Part shown: one piece after another, positions 1 to 9,889 of the stretch
Numbering within the stretch: position 1 is the stretch's first letter
Layout of the letters: each line of letters starts with the position of its first letter
Assembly (NCBI GenBank): GCA_002205965.3
Contig: NADL03000547.1
Span: 62,001 to 126,000 of the forward strand
Length of the DNA stretch: 64,000 nucleotides
Source: Kappaphycus alvarezii
Lineage: Eukaryota; Rhodophyta; Florideophyceae; Gigartinales; Solieriaceae
Direction of reading: 5' to 3'
Program-made: the position numbers and the translations under genes
The notes under the pieces: generated by a model
Told to the model about the DNA's origin: nothing
Seen by the model: the letters and a program-made list of their open reading frames with translations, nothing else
Database searches by the model: none

Positions 1-578
1 ACAAGCAGAAATTGTAGAACAGCTGGGTTTAGTCCTTGCCGATAGTATTTATGCCCTGGTCTGCCTCAATCATATAAATATAATACACAACAGCCGAGCT
101 TGGTGATTTTCTAGGCCATGATTGTAATTTATGTAGTTGTTGCAGAAACATTTAGTGACTGACGGTTCATTAGTTGACTTGTAGAGCTTTACGGTCGCTT
201 AAATCATCTGACGAGGATGCATCCGCAAATTTATTAGAATATATTCGCGGATGCATCATCGTTCTCAACAAGACTACTCGTGTGAGCATTTGGCACCGTA
301 TTGAGGGTAAGAATTATCGCTGAATTTGCCCTAATATCTTCAATCAATTCTTTTTTATGCGTTAGGAACGTCACCAGATCTATACTATGTCCTAGTAATT
401 CAAATAAGTCTCGCTGAACAAGTGCTTTTATCCAGCATTTCTAAGGAATGTAATATTTGATCTTTTTAACTTTGACAGTTTGCCTAGGCAATCATGCTTG
501 CCGAACATGTACAGTAAAGGACTTATACACTAGGACGGAAAGTTTATTGAGGTCCAAACGAAATAATATGCGCAAAGG
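1..578. other. Non-coding stretch
   Basis: I see no convincing reading frame, RNA gene or recognisable element here. The sequence is AT-rich. Its only notable structure is the inverted repeat at 211-262, listed separately. Confidence 0.5.
211..262. repeat. Short inverted repeat (hairpin)
   Basis: Two arms, GATGCATCCGC at 216-226 and its exact reverse complement at 247-257, are separated by a 20-base AT-rich loop. The symmetry continues outward with one mismatch to ACGA at 211 and TCGT at 262. It could be a small palindromic element or a cruciform-forming site. I see no adjacent gene that it would terminate. Confidence 0.6.
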
Positions 579-906
579 ATGAAAAATGAAGCTAAGTCAG
601 TGTGTGCTGATGTTTTTTTCGCACTGCAGGCGTTCTTCTCCGACCTTCGGCACTCTGTTCACTCCCTTCCCACAGCAGTGAAGGAACTCGACGCTTTCGT
701 TGCTGGTGGTATCCAGAGACCCCTGCAGAAGGAAATTTGTCTCCTTCAGAATGCTTTCCGCCGCACTGACTGTCGGTTGCCACCCCGTACACACTCCAAG
801 CCTTTGCCTCGGCCCACCGCAGCCAAATTAACGACATAGCGGCTTTACGCCACCAGGCCAGGAAGCCCCGAAAATAGGGGTCCAAGAAGGATATGGTGGC
901 CCCCAC
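579..906 (+). pseudogene. Probable LINE-like reverse transcriptase fragment
   Basis: The frame from 579 contains a stretch around LPTAVKELDAFVAG. It resembles LPSAVNDFRAFLAS in the better preserved fragment at 3939-4235, where the context is the N-terminal part of a non-LTR reverse transcriptase. The fragment has no recognisable catalytic motif and ends next to an LTR-C copy that begins at 919. The assignment rests only on similarity to other fragments in this window, so it is weak. Confidence 0.35.
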
Positions 907-918
907 TAAAGATACCCC

Positions 919-1610
919 TGATTTGCACTAAATTTGCATCTGAAAATAAATTAGAAGTGAACCAAATTCGGATACATTATCGTGCTTTGCAAGATATTTT
1001 TACAGTTTCTGAAATTGCAAGATATTTTTAACTAGGATGAGTGTGGCAAGTAAATGGGTTGGATTTCTTATTTTAAGACACGCTGTCATTAATATATGAC
1101 AATAAGCGTCCAAGTTCTGGGTGATACTAAAAAGGAATCTGAAACTTCTGTATAATGGCCACATTAATTCAAACTCCTGGTCGATGTGTGGCGGGCATTG
1201 GTATGGCCCCTACATGTTTGCCTTGAGGAAATATCTTCTAATAGTCTCTGTGGTTCACACGATTCCCTTGAATGTATTTTATGTTTATTACTATTTTTTG
1301 AGACTTTAAGGGTCGCCAAAAATCTATGTAAGCTGAGTAAACTGCTTCCTCTTGTGGAGGTCAACCTAGTTGGCAGACAACCTCAAGTCAAGTTCCGAGT
1401 AGTGGGAAGTTGAGAGAATAAACTTCAGACCCAAAAACCATCTTTTCTTACGCTTAATACAGACCATCAGTGGTAGGTTCTGCCCCTTCTATACTTGCTT
1501 GTAGCTCTCTCAACTATCGTCCCTACACACCCCTTTTTGTTCGCTCGACTATATCACGGTAGCGCTTTTTCGCTTGCAACACCTTCTTTTTGGGATGATT
1601 GGTTCTGACC
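919..1610 (+). mobile_element. LTR-C copy (solo LTR, sense orientation)
   Basis: This stretch matches, in inverted orientation relative to the window, the LTRs of the Ty3-C element at 40824-41543 and 47605-48323. It starts TGATTTGCACTAAATTTGC, the counterpart of TGATGTGCGCAAATTCGC. It contains the reverse complement of the TATA/CGGCTTATATAGAC segment and of the CACGGTAGC...GCAACACCTTCT segment. Similarity is lost near 1610, about 35 bases before the expected LTR end. No internal element sequence is attached, so it is best read as a decayed solo LTR. Confidence 0.75.
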
Positions 1611-1751
1611 CCCAAACCTGCTGCCTCCTCTGTGCGTACTCAGGCCATAAAGGATGTGTTGCCGGTGGTTTCTCCGCACAAGGACAACCTGGGAAACGCC
1701 GATAAATGATCCCTCTGCCACAACTAGCGATGAGGGGCACTTAACATAACT

Positions 1752-2428
1752 TTGGTTATGGAGTTGTCTATCCCGTCCACCTTCTCTCTGTCATCTTACC
1801 ATTTGCCGACCGGCTACGATGTCCTAGGCACGCTGTATCGTGAGACAGACATCTTCCGGGACATCCCATTCGCATGTCTCGGCCAGTTCGTCCTCCTCCT
1901 CACCAAGTTGCTCAAAGCCTCTGCTCGCACAGGGTGACGCTGCTACAAATCGCACTTTTCTCCACCTTCATATGCTGCCCACCAATGTCACGCAGGGCAG
2001 CCTTCGGGGTGAGGAAGGGTGGAGATCCGTCCAAGTTCAACGTCCCGCGCTCCGGGACTTGCTTCGGCGGGGTCAAACCGGCTACTAATGGAGCTTCCTG
2101 TGGGCTTATGCTATCAACTCGCATCACGACCGGGCTGAGTGGGTTATCGAACTCTGCCATAGTCCTCGCACACCTGCTTCATCCGACAACGCCAAACGTT
2201 TCCAGCGGACCGAAACGCTCTGCACCCTCTTTCTCTTTGGTAAGACGATGCGGACGCTTTACAATGCTCCGTGTGCCGATGTCAACTCGCCTACCACCAT
2301 CCAGCGTCTGCAAGAACTTTACCCGTAGCTTTGAGGCTGGTGTCACCTGCATCGGAATTTTGACGAAGATGATCAAGCGCATAGCAAAGGGAGAGCTCCC
2401 CGATTCGCTTCTTCCCCTGCTCTCCTCA
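1752..2428 (+). pseudogene. LINE-like reverse transcriptase fragment, N-terminal part
   Basis: The right end reads MIKRIAKGELPDSLLPLLS (2371-2427). This matches the R-I-x-x-G-x-L-P-x-S-L-x-P-L-x-S motif near the start of reverse transcriptases in many non-LTR elements. The same segment recurs at 3939-3995. Upstream the coding sense is spread over several frames: GYDVLGTLYRETDIF at 1812 in one, and CTLFLFGKTMRTLYNAP around 2230 in another. The fragment is cut at about 2429, where an LTR-C copy begins. A 216-codon frame running across that junction (1874-2524) is chimeric and not a gene. Confidence 0.5.
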
Positions 2429-2860
2429 GATAGGGATAAATCAGTAGGGGAAGAGATCCTCAGAACCAATTACCCCAAGAAGGAGGTGTTGCGAGCGACA
2501 AAAGTACTACCGTGGTATAGTTGAACGAATAAAAAGGAGTGTATATGGAAGGGAGTTGAGAGGGCTACAATCAAGTATGGAAGGAGCAGGGTCTACCATA
2601 TGCTCAGTGATTACCGTAAAATAAATTCTTCTTGTGTCTGAAGTTGACTCTTTACTTCCCAACTATTTGGGGCTTGGCTTGAAGTTGTCTGCCAACTTGC
2701 TTGACCTCTCCATGAGGAAGCAGTTTACTCAGCTTATATAGACTTTTGGCTACCCCCAAAGTCCGAACAGAACTACAGAAGGTACCAGGAAATGCATAGA
2801 AACAATTTGTGTGGATGATATACTCAAAACAAAGGATACTTAAGAAACTAACAATCAATG
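2429..2860 (-). mobile_element. LTR-C copy A, promoter-proximal part
   Basis: Read on the plus strand, this segment follows the Ty3-C LTR from its TGATAGGGGTAAAT end through the GAAGGAGGTGTTGCGAGCGACAAAAG segment and the CAGCTTATATAGACTTTTGG segment (reverse-complement TATA box). The LTR sense direction is therefore the minus strand. At about 2860 the LTR similarity stops and the acidic-protein gene begins. LTR copy B (4236-5479) shows the same order. Confidence 0.75.
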
Positions 2861-2868
2861 AGGTCCTC

Positions 2869-3464
2869 TCATTTCCCATTCTCTAAATCAGATCCAAACA
2901 ACTCCTCTGAAATATCCATGCTGTCCAAACAGTCCCCACAAATATCTGCGATCGGCTCATCGCTCTCTATTTCCTCCTGTAAGGTATCTAAACTACTAAA
3001 GATATCTCCATCCGGTTCCAGCGTCGGCACTACTTGTTCCATACTCTCCAGTCCAGGCCCCACCAGTCCAACACTTTCTATGCGCCCTGTTCCCTCATTC
3101 AACTCGTCCTCGTCCTCATCATCCTCCTCTCCCTCCCCTTACTCTTCTTCATCCTCCTCATCCTCCTCATCCTCCTCATCCTCCCCTTCGTCCTCTTTAT
3201 TAACCTTGTAGACCAACTCAAGGGTCACCCACTCCTCGAAAGTCTCCCCAGCTCCCTCCTCGATGTCCCACTCCCCCCTTTACCTACCTCCTCCGCCGCA
3301 TCCTTATTAAAGAGGCGACGCAATAATTCGATGAACTTTTTCTTGGTTTGCCGGCGCAGGTAGTCCTCGCGTTCAGTAGGTCCGAAAGGGAGTAGGGGAA
3401 TAGAGTTTAGGGGGCGGGGATGGCGACTTTTGGAAATGACTTTCGAGGGGCGTACATTGGTCAT
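2869..3464 (-). pseudogene. LTR-borne acidic protein, copy A (unknown function, broken)
   Basis: The likely start is the ATG at 3462-3464, giving MTNVRPSKVISKS. An Arg/Lys-rich N-terminal part is followed by a Glu/Asp tract coded by GAG-GAT repeats (about 3100-3200). The C-terminal part contains PTLEPDGDIFSSLD and ends at 2869. A related gene lies in copy B at 4555-5151 with the same order: basic start, acidic tract, PTLE-DG-IFS-LD. Copy A is broken by a frameshift near 3250 and by a TAA within the acidic tract near 3140. The gene lies upstream of the LTR TATA box, in the position of U3, and runs in the same direction as the LTR. I recognise no family. Long acidic tracts occur in transcription activators and histone-binding proteins, so such a role is possible but is inference. 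Confidence 0.6.
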
Positions 3465-3938
3465 TTTGGTAGAGTTTGGGGAATGAGAGGTAATGGAGGG
3501 TGTTTTGGGTGTGTAGGAGGAGAGGAATGATGGGCAAAATGATCGGCGACGTGTAAAACTTGGAATAAAGGTGTTCAAATAGGCTCCTGGGCAGGTTCTG
3601 TACATTAGAAATAGGTAAAATAAATTTGTAAGGGATTCTGTAGTAGTGCATTTGCGCCTCTTTTCTCAAAAAAACGACTTTGGAGGAGGAGGTAAGCAAA
3701 AAGGGAAAAAGAACTTGATTCGGGATCGATTCAGAGGGGTAGATACAGTATAAAAATATCTACATAAAATGGAAGTAAATTTGGAAAGGACCGCGGTAAT
3801 GATAAGCGAGGCTCAGGGAGGACGAGGAAGGACCGGAACTATAAGCAAATATGAACAAGGAGAGTTAATACAGTAAACTAAATGTCTGTTGATGACGGCG
3901 ACAAAAAATATCCGTTCCAATCAGCACGCGCCTAACAG
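3465..3938. other. Upstream region of the acidic gene, no gene seen
   Basis: The first part (3465-3520) resembles the region upstream of copy B: GGTAATGGAGGGTGTTTT against GGTAGTTGATGGCGGGTGTTTT near 5190. The rest shows no coding signal or known repeat. Confidence 0.4.
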
Positions 3939-4235
3939 ATGGTCAAGCGCATAGCAAAGGGAAGGCTCCCTGAGTCGCTTCTTCCCCTGCTCTCCGCAGC
4001 GACCCTCCATCACCCGCAGGCCAAGCCTGGAAAGATTCTTCCCACCGCGTTCGGCTCTTTCCTCCGGCTTCTGGTCACAAACATGCAGCTCCCGTCGGCT
4101 GTTAATGACTTCCGTGCATTTTTGGCCTCCTTTCCAACCGCAAATGGCATGAAGGCCGGCATGAATGCTATTTTCCATGACGTGCGCACCATGACGCGAA
4201 GGTTGTCATCGGACGAGAAGGTTGCAAGCAAGTAA
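3939..4235 (+). pseudogene. LINE-like reverse transcriptase fragment
   Basis: The frame begins MVKRIAKGRLPESLLPLLS and continues through KPGKILPTAFGSFLRLL. This is the pattern of the fingers region of non-LTR reverse transcriptases (Arg-Ile-Gly-Leu-Pro, then Lys-Pro-x-Gly and a Gly-Ser-x-x-Arg stretch). The middle contains LPSAVNDFRAFLASFP, also seen in decayed form at 579-906. The frame ends at a junction with LTR-C sequence at about 4225-4236. There the short shared stretch CAAGCAAGTA occurs in both partners, which suggests recombination at microhomology. The catalytic YADD region is absent. Confidence 0.55.
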
Positions 4236-5479
4236 GGAAGGGGCAGGTTCTACCACTGATGCTCTGTGATCAGCGCAAGAAAAACTTTTCTAGGGTCTGA
4301 AATTGAATCACAACCTCCTACTGTTCGGGACTTGACTTGAAGTTGTCTACAAACTTGCTTGACCTCCACAACAGGAAGCAGTTTACTCAGCTTATATAGA
4401 CTTTTTAGCTAACCCATGAAGTCTCAAAGAAACAAACTAAGAACCGTAAAATGCATCAAGTGGAATCTTGTGAACTAGAAAGACTAACAGCAGATACTAT
4501 CAGGACAAATATCTAGATTTATTGCTTAATATCTTATTCCTCAGATCAAAACCAAACAGTTCCCAAAAAAATGCATTCCGCCCATGCATTCCTCACAAAT
4601 ATCCTCGAACGGCTTAGAATTATTCATTTCCTCCTAGGAAATATCTAGACCACTGAAGATACCTCCATCCAGTTCCAGAGTCGGTACCATCTGGCATATA
4701 CTTTTCGGCCCCCTCCCCACTATTCCAGCACTTTTTATGTCTCCCCCACCCTCATCCTCTTCGTTCTCCTCCTTACCCTATTCTTCATTTCTTCAGAAGA
4801 GTCAAAAATTACGATTACTCCCTCGGTCTCCCTTCGTTCTCCATGACTGCCCCCTCTACCGTTTTACACTAGTGGCTCCCAAGAGTTCACCCAGTCCTTC
4901 TCTTCATCCTCCTCTTCCTTCTCTTCCTCTTCCTTCTCTTCCTCTACCTCCTCTTCCTTTTCCTCCTCCTCTGCCTCTTCTGCCTGCTCGAAGCATTTAC
5001 GGCTGACCCACTCCCGAACTCGTTCCCGGTCCAATCTTCTACAGTAATCATCGTAGTTAATTGGACCATTTGCCATCAGGAACAGAGCGTTGAGTTTACG
5101 ACGGCCTCGGGATGACTTGGTGATGGTGAGGGGAGGGCGGAGTTTGGTCATGTTAAGGGCCAAAAAAATGCGGTGAGCCGATGGGGTAGTTGATGGCGGG
5201 TGTTTTCCTCAACGACCTCGATTTCGAACTTTAAATAATGCGACATCTTCGAATAGCATGACGACGTTGACGTGTAATGACATCTATTAATGACGTCGTG
5301 TCTTAAAATATGAAAAATTTAACCAATAAATTTCCCACTCTCATCCAAATTAAAGTATAAAAAATCAATCCATGGATTAGCCACTCTCATCCAAATGAAA
5401 CATATCTTGCAAATTACGATACTGTATCCGAGTTCGGTCATCTTCCAGATTTTGTTTCGGGTGCAAATTTAGCGCACAT
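4236..5479 (-). mobile_element. LTR-C copy B, enlarged by an internal gene
   Basis: The left part (4236-4500) follows the Ty3-C LTR from AGGGGCAG-GTCTACCACTGATGCTCTG through the reverse-complement TATA segment to AAATATCTAG. The right part (about 5260-5479) follows the other half of the same LTR, from TGACATCTA to the terminal GCGCACATCA. Between them sits about 700 bp containing an acidic-protein gene. The gene-free LTRs at 40824 and 47605 lack this insert at the matching point (AAATATCTAGGTGTAGTACCC). The first ~150 bp of the LTR are replaced by LINE sequence, so this copy is rearranged. Confidence 0.7.
4555..5151 (-). pseudogene. LTR-borne acidic protein, copy B (unknown function, broken)
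   Basis: The start ATG is at 5149-5151 (MTKLRPPLTITKSSRGRRK). Then come a basic/charged segment with NYDDYCRRLDRERVREW, a Glu/Lys tract coded by AGGAAGAGG repeats (about 4890-4980), and a stop at 4864. Further on, in another frame, the conserved end PTLELDGGIFSGLD is still readable near 4670-4690. The order and key residues match copy A. The first 96 codons are open, so it is the better preserved of the two at its N terminus. It lies inside the LTR, in the LTR sense direction. Confidence 0.6.
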
Positions 5480-6150
5480 CAGTGACCATTTCTCCAACCG
5501 ATGTGTATCATAGTTTGGACGCATTTGCCGCCACAAGTTCGTTTGCAACATGTTCGCGTGGCTCGTGTTCGCTCCACCGGCCTTGACTGCGAGCTTTTTG
5601 AAGGTGAAAATCTCCTCCCGGGTACGGACTACAGACCCACCGACATTCTTCTCGTGTAACACCGCCGTGACACTGCAACTGGCCTGCCAGACCGAACTAT
5701 CGCATGGGACGTCGCCGTGACGTCCCAGTTCAAGCTGTTCTCAATTTCCAAAACGACGCAAGTCGCCGGTGGGACTGGCTCCCTCACTCAACAACGCAAG
5801 CTCCATAATCTACCCCAAAAGCTTTCAAGGCAACTGGTGAGCCCTTCTATACCCCCCGGCGACCCAGGTTTCCGATTCCAGACTCTGGTTTTCGACTCCC
5901 TCGCTGCCCCTTCTCCGGAGACCGCACTTTTCATAGAAGTTTTTGTACGCCGTGTATCCATTAAATACCGCACCCCGGACGCTACAATTCGCACACGCAT
6001 CTACCAACGTATCAATTGCGCTTTGTGCTCGTCGGTGGCTATGGCTATTATATCGCGCGCCCCACTGCACGTGACCGATTGGGTCCATCCAGTTGGTCCT
6101 TAACTGAATAGCCGTTCAGTCGGTGCGCACTCAAGATAAGTAATGAGTAA
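5480..6150 (+). pseudogene. LINE-like element, C-terminal domain and 3' tail
   Basis: The longest frame (5717-6103) contains GFRFQTLVFDSLAAPSPETALF and RIYQRINCALCSSVAMAIISRAP. These are the F-x-P-L-x-x-D-S-L-G-A-P-S-P and R-I-Y-Q-R-L-S motifs that end several LINE reverse transcriptases (a putative restriction-endonuclease-like C-terminal domain). Related copies lie at 32480-33650 (minus), 36990-38460 (minus), 35640-36866 (plus) and 13344-13613 (plus). The 3' tail GAATAG-CGTTCAGTCGGTG-CACTCAAGATAA matches, inverted, 32440-32490. Upstream coding is broken by stops. Ty3-A inserted just downstream. Confidence 0.65.
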
Positions 6151-6160
6151 AGCTTCTTCA

Positions 6161-6365
6161 TGTCGCGCGACGGTCAGGGCCGCTAGTTGATTGGCCCGGT
6201 GTGCTCGTACAATAGTAGTGTACACTGTACTTGAACATTCATGAGTAGAAACCCCGGACCGGCCGCCCCTATAAGATGACGCGAGGGCTGCCGGAGTCTG
6301 GGGAGGTAGAGGTAGGTTCCGCTTGGCCGCAAAAAAGAAAAAGGACAGAGAAAACAAAACAAGCA
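6161..6365 (+). repeat. Ty3-A 5' LTR
   Basis: Starts TGTCGCGCGACGGTCAGGG and ends AAAACAAGCA. Matches 12986-13206 along its length. The segment CCCCTATAAGATG near 6267 could be its TATA box. Confidence 0.8.
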
Positions 6366-6370
6366 ATTCA

Positions 6371-6390
6371 TGGTACCGCATCCAAGTTCG
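6371..6390 (+). other. Ty3-A primer binding site
   Basis: TGGTACCGCATCCAAGTTCG lies five bases after the LTR end and starts TGG, complementary to the CCA end of a tRNA. I cannot name the tRNA. The first six bases agree with the primer sites of Ty3-B and Ty3-C. Confidence 0.5.
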
Positions 6391-6539
6391 TCTACGGACA
6401 TGAACGTTCCCTTACACACCACTTTTCCTTCAACGGTCCCCTTCTTCCGACGTCGCGCGCTTCCTTTTCCCGTACGAGAATGTAGTCATGCGCGGGAAAA
6501 GCGACGAGTAAAATGCGCTCCAGCTCCTTTGCCACCTCG

Positions 6540-7402
6540 AGGGCGCGGCATTTGAGCGTTATTATGAGGCTTTCGCGAGAGATGGAGCATTGATGGAGGA
6601 GGCGAAGGACTATTAGATCGTTAATGCAAAGCTCATCGAGGAGTTTGGGAAAACCTCGAAGCCGGAAGAAGAATTGCAGAAGGCCATCACCGCTAGTTTG
6701 GACCCAGAAGATCTTACAGGCTCCCTGACGCAGCTGGACGCTCTATACAAGAGAGTTGGATTCTACTATAACGCCTCGGTCGGCCTGCCTCAGAAAGCAG
6801 TGGCATAAAATAAAGACATGGCGCAGTTCGTAGTTTTTACAGCCCTTTCGGACTACAAGGGGCTAAAAAAGGCAATCATGGACTTCATAATTGGAAGGAA
6901 GACGTTCTACGGAGAAGAAAGTCAAGGGTCATCGTCGATTGAGGCGCCGAAGAATATCCTCCAGAGACCGGATGCTCGTACTTCTCAGCATCTAGAATAA
7001 GGTGGATAAGTTGGCCGACCAATTTGCTGAGGTATTGTTGCTGGTAAAGAAGCAATTGGACGGAACGACGCCGCCGATGAAGACGGATGCGGATTACTTT
7101 TTCAGCTATTTCAACCAAAAGGGCCACGGGGCGAGCCGTTTCCGCGTAACCCGCATCGATATACGCGCTGTACAATTTGTGGGAGGAGAGGACATTTGGA
7201 AGCCTTATTCTGGTCCAAGAACCCTCGTGGTGATGATCAGCGAGGAGGAGTTGCTAGGGCCCGCTCTGAGTCTGGAAGAGAATTGAAAAAGAAGAAGCCG
7301 AAGGACGATGACAAGGTCGCTGTTTTTCAGGAATCTCGCAAAAATAACGTGGTTGCCGCAGCCAAGATAAGTGCAGACGGGCAGGCCCTCCCGAGACAGT
7401 GA
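6540..7402 (+). pseudogene. gag: Ty3-A gag
   Basis: A decayed capsid/nucleocapsid gene. Readable pieces include RYYEAFARDGALMEEAKDY near 6555 and a capsid-like stretch (6640-7000). Two zinc knuckles have lost cysteines. The first reads FSYFNQKGHGASRF with Phe for Cys. The second, near 7165, reads CTICGRRGHLEALF and retains C-x2-C-x4-H but has Phe for the last Cys. Ty3-B and Ty3-C have two intact CCHC knuckles at the same place. Several stops and frameshifts are present. Confidence 0.65.
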
Positions 7403-7411
7403 AGGGAAAAC

Positions 7412-8409
7412 TTGATGAATCTTGATGCCATCTTGAAAAAGGCCCCTGCTAATCATCCGCCAATGATGGCTCCCGTCCCAAAGAATAATAATAGGAGAGG
7501 AAACCGCAAATCGAAGAAGAAATCCGGTGGACTTCAGGATCATGTATGGAAGTATAACGTGATCGCTGAAATGGCTTCCGCTGCCATAGGAATGAATTTC
7601 GGGAAACTATTGCGCGGGGATGCTGAGGAGGCCAGAAGGGTTTAAAGGAGATTGTTATCCAAAATAATTCTGGTTACACAGGCGTCGATGGTCAACTCTT
7701 CAGGAGGTCCATGCTGTCTCAAGGTAGTGGCCGTGAAGTTGTATGGAAGGGAGACTCATGCCATTTTTGGCACGGGTGCAGTTCCTAACCTGATCTCTTG
7801 AGACCTCTGCAAAATGCTTGCCCTCACCACGATGGAAACCGATCGTCAGGTGACAGTAGCAGACGGAACTGTCGCCGAGGTTCTTGGTTGTCTCAAGGGA
7901 GTGTCGGTGTGTCATGGGTCAATGGTTGTGCATCTTGAGTTCCTTGTGGTCCAGAGTGCCCCGTTTGACGTTATTGTTGGAAGCCGGACTTTGGAAGCCC
8001 TCCAGACGCGCATCGATTATGCACTCCAACAAGTCACTTTGGTTATGTAGAAGAATAATTTATGTTGCCATTCGTCAACGAGCCTTCCAGAATCAACGGG
8101 GCTCAGACGGATAGTCAGTATTTCACGTCCCCCAAAGTTTCGAACGATGAGGAATCTTTACACCCTTTCTCGTCGTCTAATGAAAGCGACGGTGGCTCTG
8201 ATACCGAACAATATCTGTTCTTAGCCACCATTAGCAAGGAACCACACGAGCCTGATCTACTTCGCTCGACCATGGCTAAAGTTAAGAATAAGGTAAAAGA
8301 GGAGGTGGACCGCTCGGCTCTATTGGCCTCGAAGCTGGACCAATTCAAAGAGAAAAATCAGAAGGAGCTGGCGAAAGCTCGCAAGGAAACGAATGTTATA
8401 GCTTGGTAA
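7412..8409 (+). pseudogene. Ty3-A linker and aspartic protease region
   Basis: The frame at 7412-7645 (KSKKKSGGLQDHVWKYNVIAE...GKLLRGDAEEARRV) matches the same linker in Ty3-B and Ty3-C. The protease begins near 7755. The active site reads IFGTGAVPNLIS (about 7762-7797), where Ty3-B and Ty3-C have LLDSGAVPDV and LFDSGAVPNL, so the catalytic Asp is Gly here. The downstream part (7814-8050) has VTVADGTVAEVLG and PFDVIVGSRTLE, the C-terminal protease lobe. The last part is an acidic linker to reverse transcriptase. Confidence 0.65.
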
Positions 8410-8433
8410 ATTCACGACCTGGATCCTGCTCAC

Positions 8434-9750
8434 GTGCTGGTGGTACATTCTTTCGAGTTAACGAACGAGACGCCGATACATTCGAAGGCCTACCGAATGC
8501 TGCCGAGGCAAAACGAAGTCGTAAAGAAAGAAGTGAAGGAATTATCGGAAGCTGGAATCATTACGCCGCCAAGGTCCGCCTGGTCCTTTCCGGTGGTGAT
8601 AGCCACGAAAAAAGACGGAACGCCCTGGTTCTGCGTCGATTACCGTCAGTTGAACAGGGTGATGAAGCCAGACCGCTGGCCACTACCGAAAATAAAAGAA
8701 ATCTTCGACGAAATCTCTGGCGCAGAGTTCTTCACAACATTGGAACTTTACACAGGGTACTGGAAGTTTAGAATGCCTGAGGCTTGCAAGGAAAAGACGA
8801 CGTTTATCTCTCGATATAGAACGTACAAGTTCGAGATAATGCCGTTTGGACTCATGAATGCCCGAGCAACTTTTCGAAGGATAATGGATGATGTCCTTCG
8901 CGGGTTGCCGTTCGCTATGGTTCACGTGGACGACGTTTTTATCTTCTCGAAGACGTTGGAGGAACACATAGGCCATTGCAAGGAGGTGTTTAGCAGGATC
9001 AAAGGATCGAAACTCTAGTTGAAGGTTACCAAGAGCAGCTTTGCTCAGTCAGAAGTGAAGTCGCTTGGTCACATCTTTATTTCAAGTGGTTCGAAGGTGG
9101 ATCCCGACAAGACCGAAGATATTGTAGAAGCTCCGGTGCCGGAAAACGTGACCGAACTCAGGATTTTTCTGAGACTCTCAGGGTACTACCGACGGGTCAT
9201 AAGGGGGTTTTCTGACAGCTCAGCAGTATTGCACGCTGCAACGTCGGTGAAGAATGCTTTCGAGTGGACTCTGGAGATGCAAGAGGACTTCGAATACTTG
9301 AAGGAGAAACTGAATACGCTTAAAGTATTGGCGTTTTCAGATTTCAATTCTACGTTCTTGGTGAAAATAGAGGCCTCTTCGGCAGCCCCTGGGGTTGTTC
9401 TCTCGCAGAAGAAAGAAGACTGGAAAATACATCCTATTTAGTTCGCTTCTCGAACGGTCACGGACCAGGAGCGCCGCTACTCCACGAGCGAACGAGAAGC
9501 ACTCGCCGTGGTTTTCTCTCTTAAGAAGTTTCGAGTTTACCTCCTGTCTAAAACGTCCTTCTTTGTCTAAACGGATCATCAAGTCCTTCAAACCGCGTTC
9601 AAGAAGTAAGATATTCAGGGGCGGCTGGCAAGGAGGATGTATTTGATGGCAGAATACGACTTCGAGATCAAGTATCGTCCGGGACTGACGAATGGGGCGG
9701 CCAATTATCTCCTGCAAAGACTTAAAGAGAAGGAAGAAAAGGAGAAATAA
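8434..9750 (+). pseudogene. pol: Ty3-A reverse transcriptase and RNase H
   Basis: The frame 8434-9018 carries the Ty3-type reverse transcriptase: AGIITPPRSAWSFPVVIATK, FCVDYRQLNRVMKPDRWPLP, FEIMPFGLMNARATFRRIMDD and the catalytic box HVDDVFIFS (usually YVDD or YIDD). A TAG at 9016-9018 separates it in frame from 9019-9441, with the SGYYRRVIRGFSD connection and the start of RNase H. The RNase H (to about 9750) retains STSEREALAVVFSLKKFRVYLLS and YDFEIKYRPGLTNGAANYL, broken by stops and a frameshift. Confidence 0.85.
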
Positions 9751-9889
9751 GGAAACCATAACAGAAGGATTGGTGGCGAAAGTATATTGGGCAGACCCAA
9801 AGTTGCACGGTTTGTAACCTCACTTTCTATATGTAGCACGGTTCTTAGCCTGAGAAATGGTTTAAGAATCCGACCCGAAGAAGAAGATC

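Noticed and set aside
1874..2524. 216-codon plus-strand ORF as an intact gene
   Set aside because: It crosses from a LINE fragment into an LTR at 2429 and has no consistent protein signal over its length.
3034..3363. Ser/Leu-rich plus-strand ORFs over TCC repeats
   Set aside because: They are the complement of the acidic tract of the minus-strand LTR gene.
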